Assembly: GCF_025685625.1 (NCBI RefSeq)
Contig: NZ_JAGSYI010000002.1
Location: forward strand, 1,178,001 to 1,242,000
Direction: 5' to 3'
Source of the DNA: Acidicapsa acidisoli
Lineage (GTDB): Bacteria > Acidobacteriota > Terriglobia > Terriglobales > Acidobacteriaceae
Length of the DNA stretch: 64,000 nt
Shown here: positions 16,549-25,476 of the stretch, piece by piece
Position numbering within the stretch: position 1 is the first letter of the stretch
Layout: each line of letters starts with the position of its first letter
Notes under the pieces: generated by a model
Databases searched by the model: none
Told to the model about the DNA's origin: nothing
Seen by the model: the letters and a program-made list of their open reading frames with translations, nothing else
Translations under genes and position numbers: made by a program

Positions 16549-16759
16549 ATTGTGCCCGCAGAATCCTTCGTGCAGCCCGCGAGTGCCCGCTCGGTGCTAC
16601 GCACCGGGTGTATCTCGACACTCCACCCCTGAAAGGGTGGCGTTCGCTACCGCGTGGTAGCGAACGGGATCACTTTTAGAACAGGGCAGTTACGGAAAGC
16701 GCGTTAGCAAATGGTATCGGCAGGCGTGGAGTGTTGCCGGCCAGAACTGGAGGCGAGCA
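16549..16759. other. Hairpin-rich gap: candidate origin of transfer (oriT)
   Basis: The 211-bp gap has a perfect 10-bp stem with a 4-base loop (GTTCGCTACC at 16642-16651 and GGTAGCGAAC at 16656-16665). A smaller hairpin (CCACCC 16623-16628 / GGGTGG 16635-16640) and a CGGTGctacGCACCG stem near 16593-16606 lie beside it. It sits between two small DNA-binding-like genes and immediately upstream of the coupling protein and relaxase genes, where MOBF systems keep oriT. No nic site can be assigned by eye. Confidence 0.45.
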
Positions 16760-17146
16760 ATGGCCACCAAAACAGTGATGGAAGTCGTTTCTGGATCTGT
16801 GCGGCGTCCTGCAGTGCGAAGCCGGCAAATTGGAATCCGGCTCACGGAAACAGAGTATTCCGAGCTTGAAGCGACGGCATGGAAGTCCCGCAAGACACTC
16901 GCCGATTGGGCGCACGATGTATTGCTCAGCAACCGTGCCGACTTCAGCTCGGAAGAAATGCAGTTGCACATCTTCACCGAGCTTGTCGGCATCCAGATGC
17001 TCTTGCTGGCAACGAACGAACAGCTCCTACGTGGCGACAAGGTGGCGTTGGATCAGCTCAACGTTCTCTTCCGTCAAGTCCAGGCAACCAAGGCTGCCAA
17101 GGCTCAGGAACTCTTGGCCCGCCGCAGCCAGAAGCAGGAGAAATAA
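16760..17146 (+). CDS. Relaxosome accessory protein, MobC/RHH-like
   Basis: The 128-residue protein has RQIGIRLTETEYSELEATAW followed by SRKTLADWAHDVLLS, a pattern typical of MobC/Arc-type accessory proteins in which a beta strand (IGIRLT) is followed by two helices that bind DNA at oriT. The C-terminal half is helical (LFRQVQATKAAKAQELLARR). GGAGG precedes the ATG at 16760. It is followed 3 bp later by the coupling-protein gene, so it belongs to the mobilisation block. Confidence 0.7.
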   Translation: MATKTVMEVVSGSVRRPAVRSRQIGIRLTETEYSELEATAWKSRKTLADWAHDVLLSNRADFSSEEMQLHIFTELVGIQMLLLATNEQLLRGDKVALDQLNVLFRQVQATKAAKAQELLARRSQKQEK

Positions 17147-17149
17147 ACT

Positions 17150-19063
17150 ATGCCAACCGTTCAGCAATGGGGTCGCAGGGAGTCGATTATCTGGCCGCCG
17201 CGCGGCTACCTTTACACGCTCGGAGCGTTCTTTCTGGCGATCGTCGCAACTGGATTCTTCATCTGCTTGCGCTTTCAATTCGGGTTGGCCCCCCTCCAGC
17301 GCTACTACCTGCCCTACTACCTGCGCAGCGAGACTGCTGGCCTCACGCATCTAATGAGCAAATACCAAATGCTCTATGTCTCGGATGGAGTCTCGAACCG
17401 CCGGGCGGCGCTCGAAGCGGATGTTCAGCCAGGAGCCACGCCGCCGTTTGGTGGTCCATCGATTCCGCTCACGCTCACCCTGAAGGCCGCTATCCATGGC
17501 ACCTATTACCTTGAGCGCGAGGCCCCTCGTACCTACCCAAACAAGACGCTTCACGCCTGGCTCGCTCATTGGATTTACGAGGACGCTTCGATCTACGACC
17601 TCTTCAAGTTACAGCTCTTCTTCGGACTCGCTGCATTCGTTCTGCAGGTTCCGTTTTCCATTCGGAAAGACATCGCGCGCATCAAGCAACTGCGATATGG
17701 CCGGCGCCTGAAGGGCCCCGTCCTTGTCAACGCAAAAGAGTTTACCAAGGCAGTTGTAGGTAATGGCATCGGGATCTCGACCAATGATTCCAAGCTGCCT
17801 CTGCGCATCCCGCGCGACGCCGAAAACAAGCACTTCCTGATCGTGGGCGATACGGGATCGGGCAAATCGAGCATCATCCGCCAGATGCTTTACCAGGTCG
17901 ATGCGCGTGGCGACAGCGCCATCGTTTATGACCCTGCCTGCGAGTTCGTGAAGCAGTTCTACGACCCGCACCGTGGCGATATTGTCCTCAACCCACTCGA
18001 TGCCCGGATGCCGTATTGGAATCCGTCAAAAGAGTTGCGCCGCAAGGCCGAAGCAAAGGCTCTGGCCGTGTCACTTTACCAGCCCGAGGGCGTTACGAAT
18101 CGCTTTTTCGTAGAGGCCCCGCAAAAGATATTCGCGCATTTGCTCAGCTATCTGCCCACGCCGGAGGATCTCATCAAGTGGATGTCCGACCCATCGGAAA
18201 TCGACAAGCGTGTCCAAAATACTGAGTATTGGATGCTGATCGATCCGAAGGCTCCGCAACAGCGAACCGGCGTGCTCGGCTCGCTCAATATGAGCGCGGA
18301 CAGCTTTCGGCTGCTTCCGAAAGAGAGTGAAACAACGTCTGCCTGGACGGCAACCAAGTGGGCTGAGACGCGGCGCGGCTGGATCTTCATCACGTCCCGC
18401 CCTACGATGCGTGAGGCGCTTCGTCCGCTCATCAGTCTTTGGATCGACACGTTGGTTTTGCGTTTGCTCAATGAGCCCATGCAAGACCAGAAACCTGTCT
18501 GGTTTGTCATCGACGAGCTGGCCAGCTTGCAGCGGTTGCCGCAGCTTCATACCGCGATAACCGAGAATCGCAAATCTCAGAACCCAGTCATTCTTGGCTT
18601 CCAGGGCCGCAGCCAGATGGAAGCTCGATACGGAGAGGATTCCGAAGCCATGCTTTCGCAGCCGGCTACCAAGATATTCCTGCGCACCACGGAACCGCGC
18701 GCAGCCAAATGGGTCAGCGAGGCCATTGGCGAAGTGGAGATCGAGCGCCTTCGGGAAACTCACTACGACGGCTCACGCACCGGGAAGAATTTCGCACTTG
18801 ACCGCCAGACGGAACCGCTTGTCCTGCCTTCGGAAGTGTCCGGCCTCGACGATCTGCGCGGCTTTCTCAAGTATGGCAATCATGTTGCTCGATTCTCATT
18901 TCCCTTCATCGCTCTCCAAGAGAAAAGCCCCGGATTCGATGAACGAATGATGGACGACCTGATCGTGCCCAGCCCTCCACTCCCAGTCGAGCCAGAGCCG
19001 ACTCAGGGACAATTCCAATTCGCCGAACATGCAAATTCCACACTTGGACAAGGAATGCAGTAG
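17150..19063 (+). CDS. virD4: VirD4/TraD-type coupling protein
   Basis: The 637-residue protein joins the relaxosome to the secretion channel. It has transmembrane helices near residues 22-42 and about 150-170, the DNA-pumping ATPase with Walker A VGDTGSGKSS (about 232-241) and Walker B WFVIDELASL (Asp at about 455), and a TraD/TrwB-type sequence ENRKSQNPVILGFQGRSQ further on. Full length for TrwB/TraD relatives. It is followed by the relaxase gene, a pairing that fits MOBF conjugation systems. Confidence 0.93.
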   Translation: MPTVQQWGRRESIIWPPRGYLYTLGAFFLAIVATGFFICLRFQFGLAPLQRYYLPYYLRSETAGLTHLMSKYQMLYVSDGVSNRRAALEADVQPGATPPFGGPSIPLTLTLKAAIHGTYYLEREAPRTYPNKTLHAWLAHWIYEDASIYDLFKLQLFFGLAAFVLQVPFSIRKDIARIKQLRYGRRLKGPVLVNAKEFTKAVVGNGIGISTNDSKLPLRIPRDAENKHFLIVGDTGSGKSSIIRQMLYQVDARGDSAIVYDPACEFVKQFYDPHRGDIVLNPLDARMPYWNPSKELRRKAEAKALAVSLYQPEGVTNRFFVEAPQKIFAHLLSYLPTPEDLIKWMSDPSEIDKRVQNTEYWMLIDPKAPQQRTGVLGSLNMSADSFRLLPKESETTSAWTATKWAETRRGWIFITSRPTMREALRPLISLWIDTLVLRLLNEPMQDQKPVWFVIDELASLQRLPQLHTAITENRKSQNPVILGFQGRSQMEARYGEDSEAMLSQPATKIFLRTTEPRAAKWVSEAIGEVEIERLRETHYDGSRTGKNFALDRQTEPLVLPSEVSGLDDLRGFLKYGNHVARFSFPFIALQEKSPGFDERMMDDLIVPSPPLPVEPEPTQGQFQFAEHANSTLGQGMQ

Positions 19064-19069
19064 GCGCTG

Positions 19070-21793
19070 ATGCTCACTATCTCCAAACCGCTCTCCGCCA
19101 GCCAGGCGCAAAGCTACCATGCCAAGGAATTCACGGCCAAAGAGCAGAATTATTGGTCCGAACGCGGCGTGATTCAAGGCGAATGGCAAGGGCGGCTTGC
19201 GTCGCAATTTGGCCTTACCGGAGCCGTCTCATCGGAGGACTTTGCCAGATTCAGCCAAGGCCAGCATCCGGCGACCGGCGAGCAGCTTGTCCGCCAGCGT
19301 GCCTCCTATGAATATCAGGATGCAGACGGCAAGACGGTTAAGACAATGGAGCATCGCGCTGGTTGGGATGCGACCTTTTCCGCCCCGAAATCCATCTCAC
19401 TGACCGCACTTGTCGGCGGCGATGAAAATGTGCGCATCGCGCACCGAGAGAGTGTTCGCATGGCGCTGGAACAGCTTGAAATGTATACGCAGGCCCGCAT
19501 CGGCGGAAACCACGCGCCCGAAACGACTGCGAAATTCATCGCGGCCAAATTCGAGCACGACACTGCCCGCCCGGTCGATGGTTACGTTGCGCCACAGCTC
19601 CATACCCACGCGGTCGTCTTCAACGTGACCGAGCGCGACAACGGCCAGCCGCGCGCCATCCAACCGCAAAGCCTCTTCGCCTCACAGCAATTTGCCACCG
19701 CTATCTATCAATCGGAGTTGACCTACCAGCTTCGCCAGCTTGGTTACGAGATCGCTGTTGGCCGCAGCGGCGCGCCGGAGATCAAGGGCTACACCCAGGA
19801 ATACCTTGACGCGTCCAGCCCGCGTAGCCAGCAGATTCGTGAATATCTTGAGCGCACAGGGCGCGTCGGCAAGGAGGCCGCAGAGATTGCCGCGCACTCA
19901 ACGCGCGACCGCAAAGAAATCCACTCTCCGGGCGAAGTCATGGCGGCGCATCGCAAGCTCGCCGCCGACTTCGGCCACCAGGCCGAAGCGGTCGTCCGCG
20001 CCGCGCGGGAGCGCGTTCAGCATCAGGAGAAGCCCGTCAACTCCTTTGACCGCGTGCGCGAGTCGCTGACCTTTTCCCGCGACAAGAACTTCGAGCGTGA
20101 GGCCGTGGTCGATGAGCGGGCACTGATCCGTGACGGTCTCCGCCGCGGCATGGGTGAAGTGACTTTCGCCCAGGTACGCGGCAACCTGGATGCTCGCCTC
20201 GCTTCAGGGGAATTCCAGATCGTCAACCTCTCGCAGAGTCAACCAGCCCGCCAGTTCACCACGGCCAAAACCATCGAAGCTGAACATGAAATCGTCCGCC
20301 GCGTGCGCGAGGGCCAGAATACGGTCGAGCCCGTCATGTCGCGGCAGCAAGCCATCGCTGTGACCGACCAGAACACGCATCTCAACCGCGCCCAGAAGAG
20401 CGTGGTCGAGGATGTGCTCAGCTCTACCGACCGTGTTCAAGGTATCCAGGGCTACGCCGGCGTGGGTAAAACGACGACTCTCTCCGTCATCCGCAGCGCA
20501 GCGGAAACGCATGGCTACCAGGTCGAGGGCTTCGCCCCGACCTCCCGCGCTGCACGTCAGCTTGGAGAGGCTGGCATCGAATCAGGGACCCTGCAAGGGT
20601 TCCTCGCTCGCTCGCCCAAACCAGCCACTCTGGAACAACGGCACTTCTACTTTGTCGATGAGTCGAGCCTCGCCAGCACCAACCAGATGCGCGAGTTCCT
20701 TGCGCGCCTTGGCCCCAACGACCGTGTGCTCCTGATCGGCGACACCCGTCAGCACCAGGGCGTTGAAGCAGGCCGCCCCTTCGAGCAGTTGCAGGAAGCC
20801 GGGATGCGCACAGCTAAGCTGGACGAGATCGTCCGCCAGAAAGACCCGGCGCTCAAGTCCGCCGTAGAATTGTTGGCCAAGGGCCAGGTTTCCGCCGCAC
20901 TTGAATCGCTACAGCAGCAGGGTCGCGTGAAGGAAATTCCCGGCACCGAAGAGCGCATCCGTGCCATCGCCAGGAGCTACGTTGAATCACCTGAAAAGAC
21001 CCTGATCGTCTCGCCTGACAATGCCTCGCGCCGCGAGTTGAACACCGCCGTGCGGCAGGAACTGAAGGCCAACGGAACACTTGCGCCGGAGGATCACCGT
21101 TTCCGTGTGCTCGTTCAGCGCCAGGACATGACCGGCGCCGAACGCTCCTGGGCAAGTCACTACGAAGTGAACGACGTGGTGCGCTATGCGCGGGGTAGCA
21201 AGACGGCTGGAATCGAAGCAGGAACCTATGGAGCGGTTGTCGGTATCAATCCCGCCGCCAACCTGCTCACTGTCGAGAAAACCTCCGGCGAGCAGGCCGT
21301 ATATGACCCGCGCCGGCTAACCGGCGTCAGCGTCTACCGAGAGATCGACCGCGAATTCTCCGTGGGTGACCGCATCCAGTTCACCGCCCCAGACAAGGCG
21401 CTTGCCGTTGCCAACCGCGACCTCGCCGCCATCGAGTCCATCACGCCGGTCGGCCGTATTTCAGCCCGTCTCGACAACAACCGCGAGATCGAATTCAATG
21501 CCCATGAACACCGCCACTTTGACCACGGATACGCCGTCACCAGCCACAGCTCCCAGGGCCTCACCGCCGAGCGCGTCCTGGTCAACGCCGATACGACCGT
21601 CCACCCGGACCTGCTTAACTCCCGCTTCGGCTACGTCTCCATCTCCCGCGCCAGCCACGAAGCCACGCTGTTTACCGACGACATGAACAAGCTCAGCCCG
21701 CAACTCAGCGCCGATGTCTCGAAGACTTCCGCGTTGCAGATCAACCAGTCGCTGTCTGCCTCCCAACAAATCGGAATTGGCACGGAAATTTGA
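19070..21793 (+). CDS. TrwC/TraI-type (MOBF) relaxase-helicase
   Basis: The 907-residue protein nicks and unwinds the element DNA for transfer. The N-terminal relaxase domain has candidate catalytic tyrosines near residues 16 and 28 (AQSYHAK; EQNYWSER) and a metal-binding histidine cluster (H163, then QLHTH at H178 and H180). The C-terminal part is a RecD2/TraI-like helicase with Walker A GYAGVGKTTT (about 461-470) and the late motif YAVTSHSSQGLTAERVLV. It begins MLTISKP, the typical MOBF start. It closes the conjugation operon. Confidence 0.95.
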   Translation: MLTISKPLSASQAQSYHAKEFTAKEQNYWSERGVIQGEWQGRLASQFGLTGAVSSEDFARFSQGQHPATGEQLVRQRASYEYQDADGKTVKTMEHRAGWDATFSAPKSISLTALVGGDENVRIAHRESVRMALEQLEMYTQARIGGNHAPETTAKFIAAKFEHDTARPVDGYVAPQLHTHAVVFNVTERDNGQPRAIQPQSLFASQQFATAIYQSELTYQLRQLGYEIAVGRSGAPEIKGYTQEYLDASSPRSQQIREYLERTGRVGKEAAEIAAHSTRDRKEIHSPGEVMAAHRKLAADFGHQAEAVVRAARERVQHQEKPVNSFDRVRESLTFSRDKNFEREAVVDERALIRDGLRRGMGEVTFAQVRGNLDARLASGEFQIVNLSQSQPARQFTTAKTIEAEHEIVRRVREGQNTVEPVMSRQQAIAVTDQNTHLNRAQKSVVEDVLSSTDRVQGIQGYAGVGKTTTLSVIRSAAETHGYQVEGFAPTSRAARQLGEAGIESGTLQGFLARSPKPATLEQRHFYFVDESSLASTNQMREFLARLGPNDRVLLIGDTRQHQGVEAGRPFEQLQEAGMRTAKLDEIVRQKDPALKSAVELLAKGQVSAALESLQQQGRVKEIPGTEERIRAIARSYVESPEKTLIVSPDNASRRELNTAVRQELKANGTLAPEDHRFRVLVQRQDMTGAERSWASHYEVNDVVRYARGSKTAGIEAGTYGAVVGINPAANLLTVEKTSGEQAVYDPRRLTGVSVYREIDREFSVGDRIQFTAPDKALAVANRDLAAIESITPVGRISARLDNNREIEFNAHEHRHFDHGYAVTSHSSQGLTAERVLVNADTTVHPDLLNSRFGYVSISRASHEATLFTDDMNKLSPQLSADVSKTSALQINQSLSASQQIGIGTEI

Positions 21794-21876
21794 CGGATGC
21801 AGCCGACGAAATGTAGCCTTCGCCAGTCTGGGCAAACCTCCATTAAGTGTCGCTACAAAGCGGCGGAGGAATTGCG

Positions 21877-21987
21877 ATGGCCAAACTGATTTCCAAAGCC
21901 AACGGCTCACAAATCAATGCGATGATCCACCGTGGACGGCCTAAGAATCGCCGCGAAAGCTTCGTCAGTTATCTCGCTCCAATTTGA
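21877..21987 (+). CDS. Possible 36-residue basic peptide
   Basis: An ATG at 21877 follows a good ribosome site (GGAGG, 7 bp spacing) and opens a 36-codon frame (MAKLISKANGSQINAMIHRG...). It is basic and has no hydrophobic segment. The end overlaps the last 23 bases of the convergent gene at 21965-22333. It lies 83 bp after the relaxase and could be translated from the same transcript. I do not recognise it; the evidence is only the ribosome site and residue composition. Confidence 0.3.
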   Translation: MAKLISKANGSQINAMIHRGRPKNRRESFVSYLAPI

Positions 21988-22333
21988 GCGTGGCAAGCCT
22001 AGTGGGACAGCGGTGAGTATGGGCTAAATAGACTGTCCAGCCACCAATGGCCGCGCCGGGTTTCAGCGGATACGGAAGGATGTCCTTGTCGGTCTTCTGT
22101 GTGGAGGCACTGTCTGCTGGCGTATAGGTGTAGCTGAACTCGAACGTCTTGAGCGTTGTCGAGCCGGTGTTCTTGATCTGCCAGGTACACATATCGCTCT
22201 TGATCTGCGAGAAACTGACCGTGACCTGCCCATCCCCGATGCTTTGCCACGGACCCCATTCTGCGTATACCGAAGCAACGAAGAGAATTGCGGAGAGCGT
22301 GGCGACACTTGTGTACCGTCTCTTCCTCTTCAT
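21965..22333 (-). CDS. Exported protein of unknown function (paralogue of 35143-35473)
   Basis: The 122-residue protein has a signal peptide (SVATLSAILFVASVYAEWG), so it is exported. The mature part is probably beta-rich, with an immunoglobulin-like look (CTWQIKNTGSTTLKTFEFSY) and two Cys residues that could pair. It is the last gene of the unit that begins at 26550. A broken paralogue ends another unit at 35143-35473, sharing SIGDG/TIGDG, TWQIKNTGS and AHTHRCP. I do not recognise the family. Confidence 0.7.
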   Translation of the reverse strand: MKRKRRYTSVATLSAILFVASVYAEWGPWQSIGDGQVTVSFSQIKSDMCTWQIKNTGSTTLKTFEFSYTYTPADSASTQKTDKDILPYPLKPGAAIGGWTVYLAHTHRCPTRLATLKLERDN

Positions 22334-22457
22334 TTATCTACCTCCTCGTTGCGAGACAGCAATGCTCGTGCAAGGTGCGAACTGGTAAAGGCAGGAACTC
22401 GGTGCCGGACAGAGTTTATGTGGTTGATGCGTCCTCGATGCCAAGTACACCTTGACC

Positions 22458-24137
22458 CTACTTCCAGTCTGAGGGTAGTTGCTTGCTGCAATCCTTGGTG
22501 GCCGTCTCAGACTTGGGAAAGCACATATACCGGATCTCGCCTGAGTCCGGGTTGCATGTCCAGTCGCCGCCCCATTCTCCCCCAACCGTCTGGCCAGACT
22601 GAATATCGCCGCCACCGTAGTTGTGCCAGACACCATCTTTCAAGTAAGCCCAAGTGCAACTCACCGGTGCTCCGTTGTTGTCTGTAAAGCTCACATCAAG
22701 TTCTTTCTGACAAAAACCACCTTGTGGCCCATGCCAACCAACATGCACTACGACTGAGCTTGTCACATCGGTACATCTCGTCTCGATCGATCCAGTGCCG
22801 GTACCGGTATAGGGGTTATAGCTGCCCTGAGCGGGCGTTGAACTATAAGGGTTGTAGCCGCTGTTTGTGGCTCCCCCCGACGAGGCGGTATTCGACGATG
22901 AACCCGCATTGTTATTGTTTGAAGACGACGGATACGGTGTGGCACCTGCCGCCTGCACAGGCTTGGAACTCGTAGATGCAGCCAAACGGGCCTGTGTCTG
23001 GGCTTGCTGTCGCTGCTGGGCAGCTGCCGCCATCGCCTGAAGATTCGCCTGCTGCTGGGCGGCTGCATTTTGAATGCTCGTTCCGTTCTCTGTGGCTACC
23101 TGTTGCAGGTTGCCGCCGTACGAGGTATCGCGGGGCTGCCTTGCCTGTACCTCCTCACCTTGCAGGCGCTCGATCTCTTCCCGATCAGCGTCAGCCTGGT
23201 TTCTTGCTTGAGCCGCCTTCTGCCTGAATCTAGCCGCGCCGGCTTCGCCCAAGGCTTGACATATAGCAGCTCCAGGCCCGGAACAGTTGTTAAGCACTTG
23301 ATTAGCGCTATTCTCATTATTCTCAGCATTCTGTTCCTGCGATTCAATGTCGGATCGAAGTTGTGAAATCTTCCCCTGCAGATCCGATTCATCTGCTACG
23401 GTTTCCTGCGCCTGCGTTGCTTGCTGGGCCGCTACAGCTTGTCGCTGCGCCTCCTTCTGCGCGGCCGCGATTGCATCCATCCTTCTTTGTCTGGCCGCGA
23501 TATCTTCCTGCTGTCTTCTCGCTGTCAGTGTGGCCACATCTTCAAAAGGCAGTTCTCTCCCGTGGCACAGAGACACCGCATGGATCAGTCCTTTCGCGTA
23601 GCGTTCGGCCAGTGCATCACTTTGAAAGATGAGTTCGAACACCGGCGTTGATGGTCCGCGGTTCGACGATTCGATGCGAAGATACGCAACTGCAGGGGGA
23701 GTGACCCTTTGGTAACCATCGAACCACGGAGCCGCAGATTGGTCCGCAGCATAGTCGATCGCCACGCCGGTTATATCGGCCAGCCGAATACGATGTTCGA
23801 AGCTGGAAACCTCAGGGTCCACAGCCCCTGCGCTCAGCTGTCCCAATCTCCGGTGCTCGACGATGGCCACGCTGCATTGGTCCGCAGACAGCACTGCCTT
23901 GTCATAATCCACCGAGCTCTGGAAATACTGGTTCCCCTCGCGCGCCATGCCAAAGGTCATATGCGTCCATTCAAGTGTCTTGTCTTGAATAAACTGCATA
24001 GTCACTGAAAGTGAGGGCCCCTGGTCCTGTGTGGATACAGTTGCGGAGCTTGGCTTTTGTTGCGCCATCGTCCTGACGTGACTCAGAGATAACAAGCAGT
24101 ACATGAGCAACACAAAAATCCGCGAATTATTCCTCAT
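22458..24137 (-). CDS. Exported coiled-coil protein with an N-terminal copy of the cargo domain
   Basis: The 559-residue protein has a signal peptide (ending VRTMAQQ) and then, at residues about 40-200, the domain repeated in this cargo: SLSVTMQFIQDKTLEW, a central Cys in SADQCSVAIVEH, and a closing ERYAKGLIHAVSLC. A long Gln/Ala-rich coiled coil follows (about 205-385), then a Ser/Asn-rich low-complexity linker (about 390-450) and a Cys-containing C-terminal region (about 450-559) with WKHYGGG-like motifs. GGGGGAG lies just before the ATG. Fourth gene of the unit starting at 26550. Probably periplasmic or surface; function unknown. Confidence 0.75.
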   Translation of the reverse strand: MRNNSRIFVLLMYCLLSLSHVRTMAQQKPSSATVSTQDQGPSLSVTMQFIQDKTLEWTHMTFGMAREGNQYFQSSVDYDKAVLSADQCSVAIVEHRRLGQLSAGAVDPEVSSFEHRIRLADITGVAIDYAADQSAAPWFDGYQRVTPPAVAYLRIESSNRGPSTPVFELIFQSDALAERYAKGLIHAVSLCHGRELPFEDVATLTARRQQEDIAARQRRMDAIAAAQKEAQRQAVAAQQATQAQETVADESDLQGKISQLRSDIESQEQNAENNENSANQVLNNCSGPGAAICQALGEAGAARFRQKAAQARNQADADREEIERLQGEEVQARQPRDTSYGGNLQQVATENGTSIQNAAAQQQANLQAMAAAAQQRQQAQTQARLAASTSSKPVQAAGATPYPSSSNNNNAGSSSNTASSGGATNSGYNPYSSTPAQGSYNPYTGTGTGSIETRCTDVTSSVVVHVGWHGPQGGFCQKELDVSFTDNNGAPVSCTWAYLKDGVWHNYGGGDIQSGQTVGGEWGGDWTCNPDSGEIRYMCFPKSETATKDCSKQLPSDWK

Positions 24138-24151
24138 ATCTCCCCCTGGAA

Positions 24152-24772
24152 CTAAAACGGATCTTTACTGGCACTCGGGTTACAAAGTTGAATGGCACGT
24201 TGCATCGCCTTGGTCACTGTCTCCGCATTTGCCTTCTCGTGAAAGAACAGATCGAAATGAATTGACTGGTTCAGCCTGACTTGCAGGATAAAAACCTGCG
24301 AGTCAGTACGATAGTGGAACTCAGGCCGTTTTATGAGCTGCTGTTGAAGCTCAACGCCATCAAGGATGGATACTGACTCTGACGTTATGACGAAACGTCC
24401 CGACTTCAGATCAAGATGGATCTGCCTAGGTGTGGGAGGGAGATCTTGATGGTCGGCATTTGGTCCCTCCATTTTGAAATATGTCTCGTCTTGGTAATCA
24501 ATTCGACAGCCCGCGGCATCGGCGACGAAGTTGCTTTGAGTGATGCTGTTAAGCCCCATTTCGTGTTCGCGCATGGTTCCATTTCCAATATCGTGACTGC
24601 TGTAAAGCCGATACTGTACCGGCCCCTCCGCGCTCATCTTGTCTTGGATCAACTTCATCGTCGCCGCAAGTTCTGATGAAACAGGAGCCTGAGCATGGAT
24701 GACACGCACCGAAACCCCAACCGCAATCAGGGAAACACTTCCAACCAAACAGAGACGCAACAAATTCCTCAT
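24152..24772 (-). CDS. Small exported protein, cargo-domain family
   Basis: The 206-residue protein starts at 24772 (AAGGGAG before ATG; an earlier in-frame ATG lacks a site) with a signal peptide ending VIHAQAP. The mature part shows the family pattern: AATMKLIQDKMSAEGPVQY, a central AAGCRIDY and a closing AVTKAMQRAIQLCNPS-like helix ending KDPF. It is close in sequence to the next gene (24793-25431), which suggests tandem duplication: both share IQDKM, GPVQY, SITQS and the last 20 residues almost unchanged. Function unknown; exported, possibly disulfide-bonded. Confidence 0.75.
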   Translation of the reverse strand: MRNLLRLCLVGSVSLIAVGVSVRVIHAQAPVSSELAATMKLIQDKMSAEGPVQYRLYSSHDIGNGTMREHEMGLNSITQSNFVADAAGCRIDYQDETYFKMEGPNADHQDLPPTPRQIHLDLKSGRFVITSESVSILDGVELQQQLIKRPEFHYRTDSQVFILQVRLNQSIHFDLFFHEKANAETVTKAMQRAIQLCNPSASKDPF

Positions 24773-24792
24773 AAACTCCCTTTCACCAAAAG

Positions 24793-25431
24793 CTAAAACG
24801 GGTCTTTCCCCGCACTCGGGTTGCAAAGTTGAATCGCACGTTGCATTGCCTTGGCCACCACCTCCGCGTCAGCCTTCTCATGGACGTAAATCTCTGTGCT
24901 GTAGGTCTGCCCCAGCCTGACCCTCGCGATAAAGACCTGCGGGACCGTCTCATACGCCCAATCAGGATGACGATGATCGGTCGCGAGCAGATGCCATCGC
25001 TCAGCGGCGTCGATCACAGAAACGGACTCCGGAGTAATAGCAACAGTGCTTCCATCGCTGTATACCGCTCCTGACTTCAGGTAAAAATAAGGATTCGTTG
25101 AAGAAAGGGGAGATGGGGTCAGGAGCGCGTTGGGAACTTCAGGTTCATTGTGTCTCTCAACGTGATAGTTGATTCGACAAGCGGAAGCATCCGCAGCAAA
25201 ACTGCTTTGGGAGATGGTGTATATCGTCCCCGGCACCTTCCTGGCTCCCTTCTCGTCCAGATTGTAAAGGTGGTATTGCACTGGCCCTTGCGCGTTCATT
25301 TTGTCCTGAATGAGCTTCATTGCTGCGTCAAGAGTCAGTCCCTCGATCACAGGTGCGGCGACCTGCGCAGAGGATCGGAAGTAGGGAATAGTCACGAGCG
25401 TTACAACCAGTAAAGCTTTAAAACATTGCAT
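24793..25431 (-). CDS. Small exported protein, cargo-domain family (tandem duplicate)
   Basis: The 212-residue protein has a signal peptide (ending SSAQVAAP) and the same layout as its downstream neighbour: LDAAMKLIQDKMNAQGPVQY, then SACRINYHVE in the middle and AKAMQRAIQLCNPSAGKDPF at the end. AAGGCG lies before the ATG. It is the second gene of the unit that starts at 26550. The near-identical C-terminal ends of the two genes show recent duplication or conversion. No enzymatic motif is visible. Confidence 0.75.
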   Translation of the reverse strand: MQCFKALLVVTLVTIPYFRSSAQVAAPVIEGLTLDAAMKLIQDKMNAQGPVQYHLYNLDEKGARKVPGTIYTISQSSFAADASACRINYHVERHNEPEVPNALLTPSPLSSTNPYFYLKSGAVYSDGSTVAITPESVSVIDAAERWHLLATDHRHPDWAYETVPQVFIARVRLGQTYSTEIYVHEKADAEVVAKAMQRAIQLCNPSAGKDPF

Positions 25432-25476
25432 AGATCGCCTTCAAGTATGAAACCCGATTGTCGACTGAACTCTAGC

